Positions 62,881-64,000 of a DNA stretch of 64,000 nt are shown piece after piece. The notes beneath the pieces were generated by a model, which searched no databases, was not told where the DNA came from, and saw only the letters and a list, made by a program, of their open reading frames with translations. Position numbers and translations under genes: made by a program. The stretch is taken from NCBI GenBank assembly GCA_902590535.1, contig CACIXF010000001.1, forward strand, positions 62,001 through 126,000, read 5' to 3'. Each line of letters opens with the position of its first letter. The first letter of the stretch is position 1. This DNA is from an uncultured Pelagibacteraceae bacterium (GTDB lineage: Bacteria > Pseudomonadota > Alphaproteobacteria > Pelagibacterales > Pelagibacteraceae).

Positions 62881-64000
62881 CTACGGTAGACAATCAAGAT
62901 AAGTATCCAGATCCCATTGCGTTGTTGCACCAAGAAATCTTTCCCACTCATCGTTTTTGTACCAATGGAAAACTTTATACATTTCATCTGGCATTGCAGA
63001 TTTGATTACTTCATCCTCTGCCAGTCTATCCAAAGCTTCACCTAAACTTAATGGAAGTTTTTTAACATCTTTACCAGCTTTTTGAGCTTCATAAATATTT
63101 CTAGATTCTGGAGCTGCTGGTTTCATTTTCTTACTTATACCTTCGTCGCAAGCTTTTAATAAAGCAGCACCTAATAAGTAAGGATTGTGCATTGAGTCTA
63201 CTGATCTATACTCAAATCTTCCTGGAGCAGAAACTCTTAAACCACAAGTTCTATTTTGATATCCCCAATCAGCATAAACGGGAGCCCAAAATCCTTGATC
63301 CCATAATCTTCTGTAAGAATTTACAGTTGAAGATCCAAGAGCTGTTAATGCTGGCAAGTGTTTCATGATACCTGCAATTGATTGCAAACCAATTTTACCT
63401 GGCATTTGCATATCTTTTGTATCAGGCATGAAAGTATTTGTTCCTCCCTCAACATAACTAAATACCCCATCAACTCCTGGTAAAGATTTATGACCAAGTC
63501 TGTTGACTTTAACTTTTCCACCTTTCCATAAAGACATGTTTGTATGGCAACCACTTGCAGAAACACCCATAAAAGGTTTTGTCATAAAGCAAGCAATTAA
63601 ATTATGTTCTCTAGCTACTTGTGCGCAAATTTGTCTGTAAGTAGATAATCTATCCGCATTTCTCAAAACGTTATCATAAGTCCAGTTTAATTCTAATTGA
63701 CCTGGCGCATCTTCATGGTCACCTTGAATCATATCAAGGCCCATAGCATTTGCATATTCTATTACTTGCATAAATACTGGTCTTAATGACTCGAATTGAT
63801 CAATATGGTAACAGAAAGGTTTTGAGAAACCTTTACCTGACGGTGTTCCATCTTCATTTTTAGTCAACCACATCATTTCAGGCTCTGTACCTACTCTTAA
63901 TTCTAGCCCGTGTTTCTTTTTAAATTCATCCATGAAAATTCTTAAATTTCCTCGACAATCTGAAGTTAAATGACCGCCTGGATTTTGTCTTTCTTCTCTG
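62881..64000 (-). CDS. gmaS: Gamma-glutamylmethylamide synthetase (partial, continues past window)
   Basis: A glutamine-synthetase-like ligase that joins methylamine to glutamate in the methylamine pathway. Reading past the first internal Met at 63933, the frame stays open to base 64000 (…GGHLTSDCRGNLRIF before MDEFKKKHG), so the N-terminus is missing. Visible blocks are GTEPEMMWL, GDHEDAPGQLELNW, ASGCHTNMSLW and RVSAPGRFEYRSVDS. Its position before mgsABC and amt supports GmaS over a true glutamine synthetase, though a GlnT-type enzyme is not excluded. Confidence 0.85.
   Translation of the reverse strand, partial: REERQNPGGHLTSDCRGNLRIFMDEFKKKHGLELRVGTEPEMMWLTKNEDGTPSGKGFSKPFCYHIDQFESLRPVFMQVIEYANAMGLDMIQGDHEDAPGQLELNWTYDNVLRNADRLSTYRQICAQVAREHNLIACFMTKPFMGVSASGCHTNMSLWKGGKVKVNRLGHKSLPGVDGVFSYVEGGTNTFMPDTKDMQMPGKIGLQSIAGIMKHLPALTALGSSTVNSYRRLWDQGFWAPVYADWGYQNRTCGLRVSAPGRFEYRSVDSMHNPYLLGAALLKACDEGISKKMKPAAPESRNIYEAQKAGKDVKKLPLSLGEALDRLAEDEVIKSAMPDEMYKVFHWYKNDEWERFLGATTQWDLDTYLDCLP

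Noticed and set aside
1-64000. CRISPR arrays, tRNA or rRNA genes, insertion sequences, phage genes
   Set aside because: No regularly spaced repeats, no tRNA-like clover sequence in the short gaps, no transposase or integrase frame. All gaps are under about 225 nt.

Overview
This window looks like a chromosomal segment of a SAR11 alphaproteobacterium (Candidatus Pelagibacter or a close relative). The evidence is very A+T-rich DNA, genes packed with 1-20 nt gaps or ATGA/TAATG overlaps, no gene-free stretch above about 225 nt, and a gene set rich in ABC and DMT transporters, Fe(II)/2-oxoglutarate oxygenases, aldehyde dehydrogenases and an N-methylglutamate (methylamine) cluster. I see no rRNA, tRNA, CRISPR, prophage or insertion sequence. 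Taxonomy is inferred from gene content, not from a marker search.

Layout. 1-4.4 kb: end of a DMT transporter, a D-2-hydroxyacid dehydrogenase, a histone-deacetylase-fold amidohydrolase, MsrB and a DUF1479 oxygenase-like protein, facing glutaredoxin and a DUF2805 protein. 4.5-11 kb: a LysE exporter behind a striking inverted repeat, then a complete branched-chain-type ABC importer (binding protein, terminator, two permeases, two ATPases) that runs into an AzlCD exporter. 11-19 kb: a glutarate-2-hydroxylase homologue, a ProC-like reductase, a second Liv-type transporter without its own binding protein, a 23-residue membrane peptide coupled to an MFS transporter, and a convergent binding protein that probably serves the second transporter. 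19-23 kb: a minus-strand operon of luciferase-type monooxygenase, DUF1185 protein, alpha/beta hydrolase and aldehyde dehydrogenase, which looks like an uncharacterised catabolic route.

23-32 kb: an IPNS-like oxygenase, a DMT transporter split by a frameshift in a T7 run, a thioesterase and an orphan ProV ATPase (betaine/carnitine flavour), divergent from a class II aldolase and a gamma-butyrobetaine-dioxygenase-like enzyme; then an aldehyde dehydrogenase, a beta-hydroxyacid dehydrogenase and a DMT transporter. 32-41 kb: an EutA/EutD-like pair (ectoine hydrolase family), a polyamine-type ABC transporter and a FadN-like bifunctional beta-oxidation enzyme. 41-46 kb: a cyclophilin and a secreted HExxH protein, an agmatinase-family ureohydrolase with an aldehyde dehydrogenase, and an ArgE-type deacylase.

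46-55 kb is housekeeping: CsaA, LysE, aconitase, a YfgM-like protein and BamB, a cupin, ZapE, YjbQ and photolyase. 55-64 kb is nitrogen metabolism: a PLP ammonia-lyase, a glutamine-synthetase-like ligase, two tiny membrane proteins, an ammonium transporter and the gmaS-mgsA-mgsB-mgsC cluster with one unknown 136-residue gene. Together the window encodes uptake and oxidation of small nitrogen-containing osmolytes and amino acids, with release of ammonium and C1 units.
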